From: Atlantibacter hermannii
GTDB taxonomy: Bacteria > Pseudomonadota > Gammaproteobacteria > Enterobacterales > Enterobacteriaceae
Assembly (NCBI GenBank): GCA_900635495.1
Contig: LR134136.1
Location: 62,001 to 126,000 of the forward strand
Reading direction: 5' to 3'
DNA length: 64,000 nt
Shown here one piece after another: positions 16,691 through 25,564 of this stretch. A program made the position numbers and the translations under genes. The notes beneath the pieces are model-generated. The model was not told the DNA's origin. It did no database searches and saw only the letters and a program-made list of their open reading frames with translations. Numbering within the stretch: position 1 is the stretch's first letter; each line of letters opens with the position of its first letter.

Positions 16691-18342
16691 GGAATCATCC
16701 AGGTTAAGACATACGCCTGAAGCGTGGTGATAACGCCCACCATGCAGGTGAAGATCAGGCTGTGTTTGACCGTGAAGCGGAACAGGTCCGATTCTTTGCC
16801 CACCAGGCCTACCGCGGCGCAGGCGATAGCGATGGACTGCGGCGAAATCATTTTGCCGGTTACCCCGCCGGTGGTGTTGGCGGCGACCATCAGCACATCC
16901 GACACGCCAATCTGTTGGGCGGCGGTAGCCTGAAGCGCGGCGAACAGCGCGTTAGACGAGGTATCGGAACCGGTCAGGAATACCCCCAACCATCCCAGGA
17001 ACGGCGAGAAGAAGGTGAAGGCCGACCCGGTATGCGCCAGCGCTAAGGCAAGCGTAGACGACAGCCCCGAATAGTTGGAGATAAAGGCGAAAGCCAGCAC
17101 CATACCGATGGAGTAAATGGGCAGCGCCAGCTCTTTTAACGTTTCGCCGAAGGTCTTAATCGCGGCGGCAGGCTTCATCTTCAGCCAGACGATAGAGATA
17201 ATCCCGGCGAACAGAATGGCGGTGCCGGTCGCGGAGAACCAGTCAAATTTGTATACCGCAGCGTATGGCGTAGCGGCGTTGACCACCGGCGGCATACGCG
17301 CCACCAGTTTGTCCAGGTAAGGCACCGAAACATTGATAACCATGTCGTACAGCGCGCCGCCCGGCGCGAACAGCGCTTTAAACGGCGGGATACTCCACAG
17401 CGTGACGGTGGCGGTAAGGAACAGGAACGGCGACCATGCGCGAATCACCTGGCGTGCAGTATAGTTTTTACGGGCCAGGGTCTGATCGACTACCGATGCG
17501 CCCATGTCGCCAAAGCGGAAGATGCGCGTCGGCTGCCAGCGTTTCAGGAACAGCGTCAGGCACACCAGCGAAACCAGCGAGGAGATAATGTCCGGCAGTT
17601 CCGGGCCGATAAAGTTCGAGCTGAGGTACTGGGCAATGGCGAACGAACCGCCCGCCACGACCACCGCAGGCCACGTCTCTTTGATGCCGCGCCAGCCGTC
17701 CATAATGCCCATGATCCAGAACAGCACGATGATGGTCAGGAACGGCAACTGGCGGCCCACCATCTGGCCGATTTCAAAGCTGTCCAGACCGGTCACCTGG
17801 CCTGCCACCAGAATCGGGATGCCCATAGCGCCAAACGCCACTGGCGCGGTATTGACGATCAGACACAGCCCGGCGGCGTACAGCGGATTAAAGCCAAGGC
17901 CGACCAGCAACGCGGCGGTAATCGCCACCGGCGCGCCGAATCCCGCGGCCCCTTCCAGGAAAGCCCCGAAGCAGAACCCTACAATCAGCATCTGAAGACG
18001 CTGGTCCGGCGTAATCGACAATATTGATGAACGGATGATGTCGAACTGCCCGGTTTTCACCGAGATTTTATACACGAACACCGCCGCGATAATGATCCAG
18101 GCGATCGGCCACAGGCCGTAGAAGAAGCCATAAATCACTGACGCAAAAGCGTTATTCGCGGGCATATCGTAGAAGAAAAGCGCAACCGCCAGCGCAATCG
18201 CCACGGTCCATGAAGCGGCAATATAGCCTTTCAGCTTCAGCTTAATCAGCGCGAAGAAGAAAAACAGGATAGGTAACGAGGCGATAAGACTGGAAAGCCA
18301 AATATTGCCAGCCGGATCGTAGTTTTGTTGCCAGAGGCTCAT
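16687..18342 (-). CDS. lldP: L-lactate permease
   Basis: Proton symporter for L-lactate, D-lactate and glycolate. From the ATG at 18340-18342 (GGGAGAAA upstream) it has 551 residues, identical in length to E. coli LldP; the open frame continues 12 codons upstream without a ribosome-binding site. It has about 12-14 membrane segments with the family motif GFCFGAFLEGAAGFGAPVAI in the first half and GSDTSSNALFAALQ in the second. First gene of lldPRD. Confidence 0.97.
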   Translation of the reverse strand: MSLWQQNYDPAGNIWLSSLIASLPILFFFFALIKLKLKGYIAASWTVAIALAVALFFYDMPANNAFASVIYGFFYGLWPIAWIIIAAVFVYKISVKTGQFDIIRSSILSITPDQRLQMLIVGFCFGAFLEGAAGFGAPVAITAALLVGLGFNPLYAAGLCLIVNTAPVAFGAMGIPILVAGQVTGLDSFEIGQMVGRQLPFLTIIVLFWIMGIMDGWRGIKETWPAVVVAGGSFAIAQYLSSNFIGPELPDIISSLVSLVCLTLFLKRWQPTRIFRFGDMGASVVDQTLARKNYTARQVIRAWSPFLFLTATVTLWSIPPFKALFAPGGALYDMVINVSVPYLDKLVARMPPVVNAATPYAAVYKFDWFSATGTAILFAGIISIVWLKMKPAAAIKTFGETLKELALPIYSIGMVLAFAFISNYSGLSSTLALALAHTGSAFTFFSPFLGWLGVFLTGSDTSSNALFAALQATAAQQIGVSDVLMVAANTTGGVTGKMISPQSIAIACAAVGLVGKESDLFRFTVKHSLIFTCMVGVITTLQAYVLTWMIP

Positions 18343-18721
18343 GTATTTCTCCCGGGGACCGCAAATTCGCGCCCGCAATGAGTCTTCGCTCAGATTTGCG
18401 TCACGTTATTTGTAAAAGTGGTCCTACCAATAGTGTGATGTAGGGTTAGTGTCGATGAATGGTTAATCAAATGTTTCTTGTTTGCAATGCGACGGTAATG
18501 GGTATTTTGTTGGTTTGTGATTTTTGGAGGGAAATTTTTGCTAATTGGTTGGGCCACTTTTGGGCAGCGTAATGATTAATCGCGTGCAAAAGGCAGCAAG
18601 GAAGTATGTGCTGAGAGCGGCGAACGAGAGGAACGGCCAGTGAGGCGTGAATGTGAAAAGAGAGTGTGATGCGGGTTGGTAACGTGCACCAGTTGCGAGA
18701 ACTGGTGCAAAGTAAACGGGT
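18343..18721. promoter_or_regulatory. lldPRD promoter region with two LldR operator sites
   Basis: Two copies of the LldR-type palindrome flank the promoter: TGGTCCTACCA at 18419-18429 and TTGGTTGGGCCA at 18545-18556, centres about 126 bp apart. E. coli LldR likewise uses two distant operators around the lldP promoter, consistent with DNA looping. No gene is seen between lldP and yibL. Confidence 0.7.
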
Positions 18722-19084
18722 TTAAAACTCGGTCTTTGAAAAACCGGTCATCACTTTCAGGCCCATTTCCCGGCCCAGCGCCGTCATGGGGTGAACCACT
18801 ACCAGGCCGCGAACGCTTTTTTTCAGCTTGCCCATATCGGCCTGCTCTTTTTTGGTGATGGCGCGCTTAAACGGCATATCCATTAACTTTTGCGCTTCTT
18901 TGCTGAGCTTCTGGCTCACCACGCCGTGCAGACGAGCGATTTCCGTCTCCAGCGTTGCTTTTTCTTTTTCCAGCTCGGCGTATTTTTCCGCGTTTTCTAC
19001 CAGCGACAGGGCCGCTTGCTGGTGACGGATGGCGTCCAGACGATCGCTCAGACGTTTAATTTCGTTTTTTTCGACTTCTTTCAT
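18722..19084 (-). CDS. yibL: YibL, ribosome-associated DUF2810 protein
   Basis: A 120-residue, charged, largely helical protein matching E. coli YibL in length and sequence. Residues about 1-60 form a heptad-rich coiled coil (KEVEKNEIKRLSDRLDAI, ELEKEKATLETEIARLHG); the C-terminal half is basic (FKRAITKKEQADMGKLKKSV). E. coli YibL has been reported to associate with ribosomes, but its molecular function is not established. It lies between mtlR and the lldP control region, as in E. coli. Confidence 0.93.
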   Translation of the reverse strand: MKEVEKNEIKRLSDRLDAIRHQQAALSLVENAEKYAELEKEKATLETEIARLHGVVSQKLSKEAQKLMDMPFKRAITKKEQADMGKLKKSVRGLVVVHPMTALGREMGLKVMTGFSKTEF

Positions 19085-19140
19085 AGTGCTGACTCAAAAC
19101 TGTGGGGAATGACTGCAAGGATACACTATTGCGCGGAGGC

Positions 19141-19737
19141 TTACTTCTGAAAGGCTTTTTTTAAGCTTACCCGGGAGATAAGCTCAGTCAGGGAGAGAAC
19201 CATGGTGGAGCGGACAATTTGCTGATAGCGCTGTTGCTGCATGGCGCGCAGTTCGGGGTCGCCGCTTACATCGAAAACCGGTGCGGGAGGCAGGGCGCTG
19301 ACGCAGTGCAGTTCACCAAAAGGCCCGAGCATTTCATCGTCGGTGAAGGCGTATTCATTACCGTCGTGATTGAGTTCTTCCCGCAGCGCCATCAACAACT
19401 CACAGTCTTCATATTCTGCGCGGCTGATTACACCCAGGCCGTAGATGAGTTTTAATCGCACGGAAAGATCGCCCAGCGGACCATCGCCGTCCAGCAAGGG
19501 TTCAACGGCATATTTCACCGCGTAGTCATCTTTGCGGAATACCTGAAGCACCAGGATATTGACCGCCTCGGTCAGTAATTCTACCGCGGCGATTAACAGG
19601 CTTCGTACGGTTTTGCCAGCATTCAGACGCTCAAGCACACGGTTTTCAAAGGCCTGTGTTTCTTCCATTTTTGCCTGCATATCTGACAATCTATAAACGG
19701 GTGCGGCCCCGGCCTGCACCGCACCCGGACACATCAT
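19141..19737 (-). CDS. mtlR: mannitol operon repressor
   Basis: MtlR represses mtlADR transcription in the absence of mannitol; it is an all-helical protein without a classical HTH. The product has 198 residues (E. coli 195) with the strongly conserved blocks QAFENRVLERLNAGKTVRS, RKDDYAVKYAVEPLLDGDG and LREELNHDGNEYAFTDDE. The first ATG overlaps the mtlD stop (ATGA, 19734-19737) and lacks a good ribosome-binding site, so expression depends on translational coupling to mtlD. The N-terminal 17 residues are not conserved and the true start could be later. Confidence 0.94.
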   Translation of the reverse strand: MMCPGAVQAGAAPVYRLSDMQAKMEETQAFENRVLERLNAGKTVRSLLIAAVELLTEAVNILVLQVFRKDDYAVKYAVEPLLDGDGPLGDLSVRLKLIYGLGVISRAEYEDCELLMALREELNHDGNEYAFTDDEMLGPFGELHCVSALPPAPVFDVSGDPELRAMQQQRYQQIVRSTMVLSLTELISRVSLKKAFQK

Positions 19738-20882
19738 GGTTGCGCGTTATACGCGTTGACGGCAGCGGCCACGACCTCGCTGTTGGCGTCTAATCCGGAG
19801 ATGCTGGCCAGTGTGGCCTGCGGGCCTTTATCCGCCAGCATCTGAGCGAGTTCCTGCGCCTGCGGATCCTGCTCGCTGCGATAATGCATCGCGGCGGCAA
19901 TGCCCAGCACCAGATTGTCGTGCGGCAAACCGTATTCCAGCGTGCCCAACAGCGGTTTGATCAAACGGTCGCCCGCACTCAGCTTACGCAGCGGCTGGCG
20001 GCCAACGCGCTCAACGTCATCTTTCAAATACGGGTTTTCAAAACGACCGAGGATTTTCTGGATGTATGCCGCATGTTTATCGGCATCAAAACCGTAACGC
20101 TTAATCAGCACCGCGCCGCTTTCTTCCATCGCGCCTTTCACAACCGCGCGGATTTTCTCGTCCAGAATGGCGTCACGAATGGTCTGGTGACCGGCCAGTT
20201 TTCCGAGGTAGGCGGTTATAGCATGCCCGGTGTTAAGGGTGAAGAGTTTGCGCTCGACAAACGCCATTAAATTATCCGTCAGTTCCATGCCCGGAATGTT
20301 CGGCAACTCGCCTTTAAACTGCGTTTTGTCGACAATCCACTCGCTAAAGGTTTCAACCGTGACTTCCAGCGGATCGTGAGTCGCGGATTCAGAAGGCGGA
20401 ACGATGCGGTCTACGGCAGAATCCACGAAGCCGACATGCTCGTCTGCCCACGCCTGATCGTCAGCGGCCAGCGCTGCCATAACATGGCCTTTCAGCTGGC
20501 TGGTGCCGCGCACCATGTTTTCACAGGCGATGATATTAAGCGGGGCGGTGTTGCCGTTGGCTCTGCGCATCATCAGGCCTTTAGCGATGGCGGGGCGATA
20601 CGCTCCAGCACCACCGGGCCAACTGCCGTCGTGACCAAATCGACCTCAGCAATCAGGGCGACGACTTCGTCGCCGATGCTGCTGACCGCGTTTTACGCCG
20701 GATACCGTGTCGACCTGCTCGTTTTCACCCACCACATGCACCTGGTAGCTGTGACGCGCGTTTAAAGCATCCAGCACCACCTGGTTTACATCGGCGAAAG
20801 TGAGGCTGATACCCGCATCCGCGAGCAGTTTGCCGATGAAGCCACGTCCAATATTACCTGCGCCAAAATGTAATGCTTTCAT
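19734..20882 (-). pseudogene. mtlD: mannitol-1-phosphate 5-dehydrogenase, two compensating frameshifts
   Basis: NAD-dependent oxidation of mannitol 1-phosphate to fructose 6-phosphate. The N-terminal Rossmann motif GAGNIGRGFIGKLLADAG (residues 7-24) and the C-terminal part from about residue 104 are in the same frame, but about 30 codons between them are out of frame and hit a stop. An extra base in the T run 20691-20694 (VSGV-NAVSSIGDE expected) and a missing base in the G run 20592-20595 (RIAPAIAKGL expected) explain it. Correction restores exactly 382 residues, the E. coli length. Two indels that cancel out argue for sequencing error. The substrate and catalytic-Lys region ITAYLGKLAGH is intact. 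Confidence 0.92.
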
Positions 20883-20912
20883 TGTCTGAACCTTCTTAAA
20901 TTTGAATCACCC

Positions 20913-20977
20913 GAGAGGGTTGGGGTGAAAGGCAGACGTTCGGCCTTTCACCCAAACCCTCTCCCGTGAAGGGAGAG
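20913..20977. repeat. mtlA-mtlD intergenic double hairpin
   Basis: A 20-bp inverted repeat (arms 20913-20932 and 20944-20963, one mismatch) overlaps a second hairpin CTCTCCC/GGGAGAG (20959-20965 and 20971-20977). The shared CCCTCTC arm can pair with only one partner at a time. REP-like elements in such positions stabilise the upstream message or reduce downstream expression. Confidence 0.75.
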
Positions 20978-20986
20978 GGAAAGGCG

Positions 20987-22906
20987 TTATGCTTTTTTAC
21001 CGCCTAACAGGTCGAGCACTTCCTGAACGCTGGTGGTGTTAGCCAGGCGCTCAATCACCGTGTCGTCATCCAGCGCGTTGGTCAGGCTGGTGATGACCTG
21101 GATGTGTTCGTTATTGCGTGCGGCAATACCGATAACCAGACGGGCAACATCGTCTTCTTCTTCGCCGAAACGTACGCCTTGCGGGTACTGGCAGAAGACA
21201 ACACCGGTTTTCAGTACGCGATCTTTCGCTTCCACGGTGCCGTGCGGAACAGCGATGGACTCACCCAGATAGGTTGAGGTCAGCTTTTCACGCTCAAGCA
21301 TCGCGTCCACGTATTCCGGCTGTACGTAGCCGCCTTTAACCAGCTGCTCGCCCGCAAAACGAATCGCTTCTTCTTTATGGCTCGCGGTGCGGCCCAGGAA
21401 AATGTTGTCGGCGGTCAGCTTAAACAGGTGGCTGTCGTTAGCGTCAAAGCTGTCCTGCAGGCTGGTGCGCACTTTGGTTTCGTTAACTTCGTGACGCTGC
21501 GCGGCCACCAGACGTTCGGTCAGGCTGGTGTACAGGCCGCTGTCCAGGAAGTTGGTCAGCGAAATGTGCTGGGCCTGCGGGGCCTGGCGCATCGCACGCT
21601 CAGTCAGATCGCGGTGGGTAATGACCACATCCACATCAGACGGCAGGCTGTTGATTGCGCTGTTGGTCACGGAAATGTTGGTCAAACCCGCATCCTGCAC
21701 TTTCTTACGCAGTACGCCTGCGCCCATGGCGCTGGAGCCCATACCGGCATCACAGGCAACGATGATTTTACGCACATGGCTCAGGTCGTTGCTGACTTCG
21801 CCCGCAGACAGCGGCGTTGCCACGCCTTTGGACTGTGCTTTCATATCCTGCATGCGACGGGTTGCTGCTTCGATATCGTCTTCTTCTTTCACTTTGCTGG
21901 TTTTCAGCAGGATAGCGGCGATCACGAAGGATACGCCCATCGCAGCGAAGATAGCGACCAGGTTCGCGAAGTAAGCGCCTTTAGGGGTCATCGCCAGTAC
22001 CGCCAGGATGGAACCCGGAGACGCAGGAGACACCAGGCCGCCGTTCAGCACGCTCAGGCAGAACACGCCAGTCATACCGCCGAAGATAACGGCAATCAGC
22101 AGACGCGGGTTCATCAGCACATACGGGAAGTAAATTTCGTGGATACCACCCAGGAAGTGGATGATTGCCGCACCGCCCGCAGACTGTTTCGCGCTGCCAC
22201 GACCAAAGAACATGTACGCCAGCAGGATGCCCATACCCGGACCCGGGTTAGCTTCAATCAGGAAGAAGATGGACTTGCCGAGTTCATGAGACTGCTGAAT
22301 ACCCAGCGGCGAGAAGATACCGTGGTTAATCGCGTTGTTCAGGAACAGAATTTTTGCGGGTTCAACGAAGATAGACGCCAGCGGCAACATGTCATGGACA
22401 ACCATGAAGTTAACGCCTGCCGCCAGTGCCTTGGACAGCACTTCGACCATCGGGCCAATGCCGAGGAACGCCAGAATCGCCAGGATCATACCGATGATGC
22501 CGGCGGAGAAGTTGTTTACCAGCATTTCAAAACCGGATTTGATCTTACCGTCTACCCAGTTATCGAAATGTTTAATTGCCCAGCCGCCCAGAGGACCAGC
22601 AATCATTGCGCCGAGGAACATCGGCATATCCGCGCCGACGATCACGCCCATGGTAGTAATTGCACCAACCACGCCGCCACGGTCACCGCCGATCAAACGA
22701 CCACCGGTAAAACCGATCAACAGCGGCAGCAGATAGGTGATCATCGGACCAACCAGCTTCGCCAGTGTCTCGTTCGGCACCCATCCGGTGGGAATAAACA
22801 GCGCCGTGATAATACCCCAGGCGATAAATGCGCCGATGTTTGGCATTACCATGTTACTTAAAAAACGACCAAAGCTTTGCACTCTGATCTTGATATCGGA
22901 TGACAT
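20987..22906 (-). CDS. mtlA: mannitol-specific PTS permease EIICBA
   Basis: Imports D-mannitol and phosphorylates it to mannitol 1-phosphate. The protein has 639 residues (E. coli 637) in order IIC (membrane, about 1-340), IIB (about 378-470; phospho-Cys in IVACDAGMGSSAMG near 385) and IIA (about 495-639; phospho-His in AVPHGT near 555). The linker QSKGVATPLSAGEVSNDLSH separates IIC and IIB. First gene of mtlADR; intact, unlike mtlD. Regulated by CRP upstream and by MtlR. Confidence 0.97.
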   Translation of the reverse strand: MSSDIKIRVQSFGRFLSNMVMPNIGAFIAWGIITALFIPTGWVPNETLAKLVGPMITYLLPLLIGFTGGRLIGGDRGGVVGAITTMGVIVGADMPMFLGAMIAGPLGGWAIKHFDNWVDGKIKSGFEMLVNNFSAGIIGMILAILAFLGIGPMVEVLSKALAAGVNFMVVHDMLPLASIFVEPAKILFLNNAINHGIFSPLGIQQSHELGKSIFFLIEANPGPGMGILLAYMFFGRGSAKQSAGGAAIIHFLGGIHEIYFPYVLMNPRLLIAVIFGGMTGVFCLSVLNGGLVSPASPGSILAVLAMTPKGAYFANLVAIFAAMGVSFVIAAILLKTSKVKEEDDIEAATRRMQDMKAQSKGVATPLSAGEVSNDLSHVRKIIVACDAGMGSSAMGAGVLRKKVQDAGLTNISVTNSAINSLPSDVDVVITHRDLTERAMRQAPQAQHISLTNFLDSGLYTSLTERLVAAQRHEVNETKVRTSLQDSFDANDSHLFKLTADNIFLGRTASHKEEAIRFAGEQLVKGGYVQPEYVDAMLEREKLTSTYLGESIAVPHGTVEAKDRVLKTGVVFCQYPQGVRFGEEEDDVARLVIGIAARNNEHIQVITSLTNALDDDTVIERLANTTSVQEVLDLLGGKKA

Positions 22907-23494
22907 AAAACACCCCTTCTTATGTTTACGCGCAGGCTTGCGGCCCGAGGTTTATTGTGAACGTGGCGGCAGAGGTAGCCGGCTCAATGTCCTGTTGATG
23001 CGAAATCTGGCACTGAATTGTTCAACTGTCTAGTCGACGGGAAATAGTGTGATTTAGATCTCCTTTTTTAGGGGGTAGGCCAGGTATATGAGGTGATCTT
23101 GGTCACAAATAGCTTGTGTAAAAAAAGAACAAAGGTAAAGAAACCGCTGTTTTGAAGGGTTAAATGTGATTGGAATCACATTTTGCAGCGTCTGGTTTGT
23201 TATTAGTTTGTGATTGTCATCACAAAAAATTTCGACTCGGATTTAACTGAGTGTGATCAACAGCAAACCTGCCAGGCGAGCGTCCTGAACCTGTAATTTT
23301 GCGACATGCGCAAACGTGTTCGGTTACGGAAATCTCAAAACCGACGATGTCCTTTATTAACATCGTTTAATGACATTTCTGTAACAGCTTAGTCGGATAA
23401 CGGGAAAGGGTGGCATTCTGCGTGTGTCTGTCTGCTATTTCATGGGAACTGCGCCATACTTATCGCTTTATTGGCGATGATCAGGGAGTCAGGC
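22907..23494. promoter_or_regulatory. mtlA control region with five CRP sites
   Basis: No gene in 588 bp. Five CRP-like sites are spaced roughly 40-75 bp apart: 23048-23063 (TGTGA half), 23092-23107 (GGTGA-N6-TCACA), 23165-23180 and 23209-23224 (both perfect TGTGA-N6-TCACA) and 23252-23267 (TGTGA half). E. coli mtlA also has five CRP sites. The yibF promoter must lie in the right-hand part. Confidence 0.85.
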
Positions 23495-24103
23495 ATGAAA
23501 CTTGTCGGTAGTTACACCAGCCCGTATGTGCGAAAGATTTCGATTGTGATGCTGGAAAAGGGCATTACGTTTGAATTTGTTAACGACATGCCTTATGAGG
23601 CGCAGAATAAAGTCACGCAATATAACCCGTTAGGCAAAGTCCCGGCGCTGGTGACCGACGATGGCGAGGTGTGGTTTGACTCGCCCATTATTGTGCAATA
23701 CCTGGAACTGCTGGATATCGCCCCGGCATTATTGCCACGCGAACCGCTGGCTTCGCTGAAAATTCGTCAGATTGAAGCGCTGGCGGACGGGATTATGGAC
23801 GCAGGGCTGGTGTCGGTGCGCGAACAGGCGCGTCCGCCTGCGCAACAGTCGGAAACTGAACTGCTGCGCCAGCGCGAAAAAATCACCCGCAGCCTGGATG
23901 CGCTGGAAAAGTACGTCGCAGACGGCACTCTGAACGCGAATGAACTGAATATCGCCACTATCGCCGTGGCCTGCGCCATGAGTTATCTCAATTTCCGCCG
24001 CGTCTCGCCGGGCTGGTGCGTGGACCGCCCGAACCTGGTGAAACTGGTCGAAACCTTATTCCAGCGCGAAAGCTTTGCTCGTACCGAACCGCCTGCGGCA
24101 TGA
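23495..24103 (+). CDS. yibF: glutathione S-transferase-like protein YibF
   Basis: A 202-residue cytoplasmic GST-fold protein, the same length as E. coli YibF. The thioredoxin-like N-terminal domain (1-80) has SYTSPYVRK near residue 5-13 in the active-site position, the cis-Pro motif GKVPAL and the glutathione-contacting FDSPIIVQYLE; the C-terminal domain is all-helical. YibF binds glutathione in E. coli but has weak known transferase activity and no assigned substrate. The start is the ATG at 23495 (AGGGAG upstream). It directly precedes selA; the rhsA-region genes found nearby in E. coli are absent. Confidence 0.93.
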   Translation: MKLVGSYTSPYVRKISIVMLEKGITFEFVNDMPYEAQNKVTQYNPLGKVPALVTDDGEVWFDSPIIVQYLELLDIAPALLPREPLASLKIRQIEALADGIMDAGLVSVREQARPPAQQSETELLRQREKITRSLDALEKYVADGTLNANELNIATIAVACAMSYLNFRRVSPGWCVDRPNLVKLVETLFQRESFARTEPPAA

Positions 24104-24172
24104 TCTCTCCCTATGACAGGGGGGACCGCCCCCTGTACACTACAAGCCCTTTTCCACAATCCACTCAGCGCC

Positions 24173-25564
24173 ATGACCACAGAAAATCGTTCGCTTTATA
24201 GCCAGATTCCTTCTACGGATAGCCTGCTTCGGGATGCGGCTTTTCAGCCTCTCCTCGCGCAGTGGGGCCACACTCAGGTCGCCGCGATGCTGCGTCAGCT
24301 TCAGGTCCAGGCGCGTAATAGCGTGCGTGAATCGCAAATGCTGCCCGCGTGGTGTCATGACTGGGCCGCCATGTGCGCCCAGCGGTTGAGCGAGACGACC
24401 CAAAGCGCGCTGCGAACGGTGTTTAACCTGACCGGCACCGTTTTGCACACCAACCTTGGGCGTGCGCTTCAGTCAGAAAGCGCGATTGATGCGGTCACGC
24501 AGGTTATGCGTTCAGCGGTCACGCTGGAATATGATCTGGACGATGCCGGGCGCGGTCACCGCGACCGGGCGCTGGCGGCGCTGCTGTGCGAGATTACCGG
24601 CGCGGAAGATGCCTGTATCGTGAATAACAATGCCGCAGCCGTGTTGCTGATGCTGGCGGCCTGCGCCACCGGTAAGGAAGTGGTCGTTTCACGCGGCGAA
24701 CTGGTGGAAATCGGCGGTGCTTTCCGCATACCGGATGTGATGCGCCAGGCCGGTTGTCAGCTTATCGAAGTGGGCACAACGAATCGCACCCATCCGGCGG
24801 ATTACCTGCAGGCAATGGGCGAAAATACGGCGTTATTCATGAAGGTCCACACCAGCAATTACCATATTGAAGGTTTCACCCGCGCCGTCGACGAAGCCGA
24901 ACTGGTGCAGCTGGCGCAAGCGTCCGGCGTGCCGGTGGTCTCCGATCTGGGCAGCGGCTCGCTGGTGGATCTCAGCCGTTATGGATTGCCTAAAGAGCCG
25001 CTGGTGCAGGAACTGATTGCCGCAGGCGTCAGTCTGGTGAGTTTCTCCGGGGATAAGCTGCTTGGAGGGCCGCAAGCGGGCATTATTGTCGGTAAAAAAG
25101 CGTTAATCGAGCGCTTGCAACAGCACCCGTTAAAGCGCGCTCTGCGGGCAGATAAAATGACGCTCGCGGCGCTGGAAGCGACATTGCGCCTGTATCAACA
25201 CCCGGAAACCCTGGTGCAACATCTGCCGACGCTGCGGTTGCTCACCCGTGACGCCGGGGCGATCCATGAACAGGCGCAGCGCCTGCTGCCCGGGCTGCAA
25301 CAGCACTTTGGCGAGACGTTCGACGTGGCGGTGATGCCCTGCCTGTCGCAAATCGGCAGCGGGTCGCTGCCAATAGATCGTCTGCCGAGCGCGGCCATTA
25401 CCTTTACGCCGCGTGACGGGCGCGGCAGTACGCTGGAAAAACTGGCTACGGATTGGCGCGGTTTGCCGTCACCGGTCATCGGCCGCATTTACGATGGACG
25501 TTTATGGCTGGATTTGCGTTGTCTGGAACAAGAATCCCGCTTTATGGAGATGCTAACGAAATGA
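24173..25564 (+). CDS. selA: L-seryl-tRNA(Sec) selenium transferase
   Basis: PLP enzyme that converts Ser-tRNA(Sec) to Sec-tRNA(Sec) using selenophosphate. From the ATG at 24173 the protein has 463 residues, exactly the E. coli length; the ORF extends 20 codons upstream without support. The fold-type I motifs are present: NLTGTVLHTNLGRAL, CIVNNNAAAVLLML, HTSNY and the PLP-lysine segment SFSGDKLLGGPQAG near residue 290-303. The stop overlaps the selB start (ATGA, 25561-25564). The selenoprotein FdoG is encoded in the same window. Confidence 0.97.
   Translation: MTTENRSLYSQIPSTDSLLRDAAFQPLLAQWGHTQVAAMLRQLQVQARNSVRESQMLPAWCHDWAAMCAQRLSETTQSALRTVFNLTGTVLHTNLGRALQSESAIDAVTQVMRSAVTLEYDLDDAGRGHRDRALAALLCEITGAEDACIVNNNAAAVLLMLAACATGKEVVVSRGELVEIGGAFRIPDVMRQAGCQLIEVGTTNRTHPADYLQAMGENTALFMKVHTSNYHIEGFTRAVDEAELVQLAQASGVPVVSDLGSGSLVDLSRYGLPKEPLVQELIAAGVSLVSFSGDKLLGGPQAGIIVGKKALIERLQQHPLKRALRADKMTLAALEATLRLYQHPETLVQHLPTLRLLTRDAGAIHEQAQRLLPGLQQHFGETFDVAVMPCLSQIGSGSLPIDRLPSAAITFTPRDGRGSTLEKLATDWRGLPSPVIGRIYDGRLWLDLRCLEQESRFMEMLTK

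Noticed and set aside
21377..22861. 494-codon open frame on the plus strand
   Set aside because: It lies fully antisense to intact mtlA, has no ribosome-binding site and its protein is rich in His, Arg and Gln, typical of a GC-rich shadow frame.
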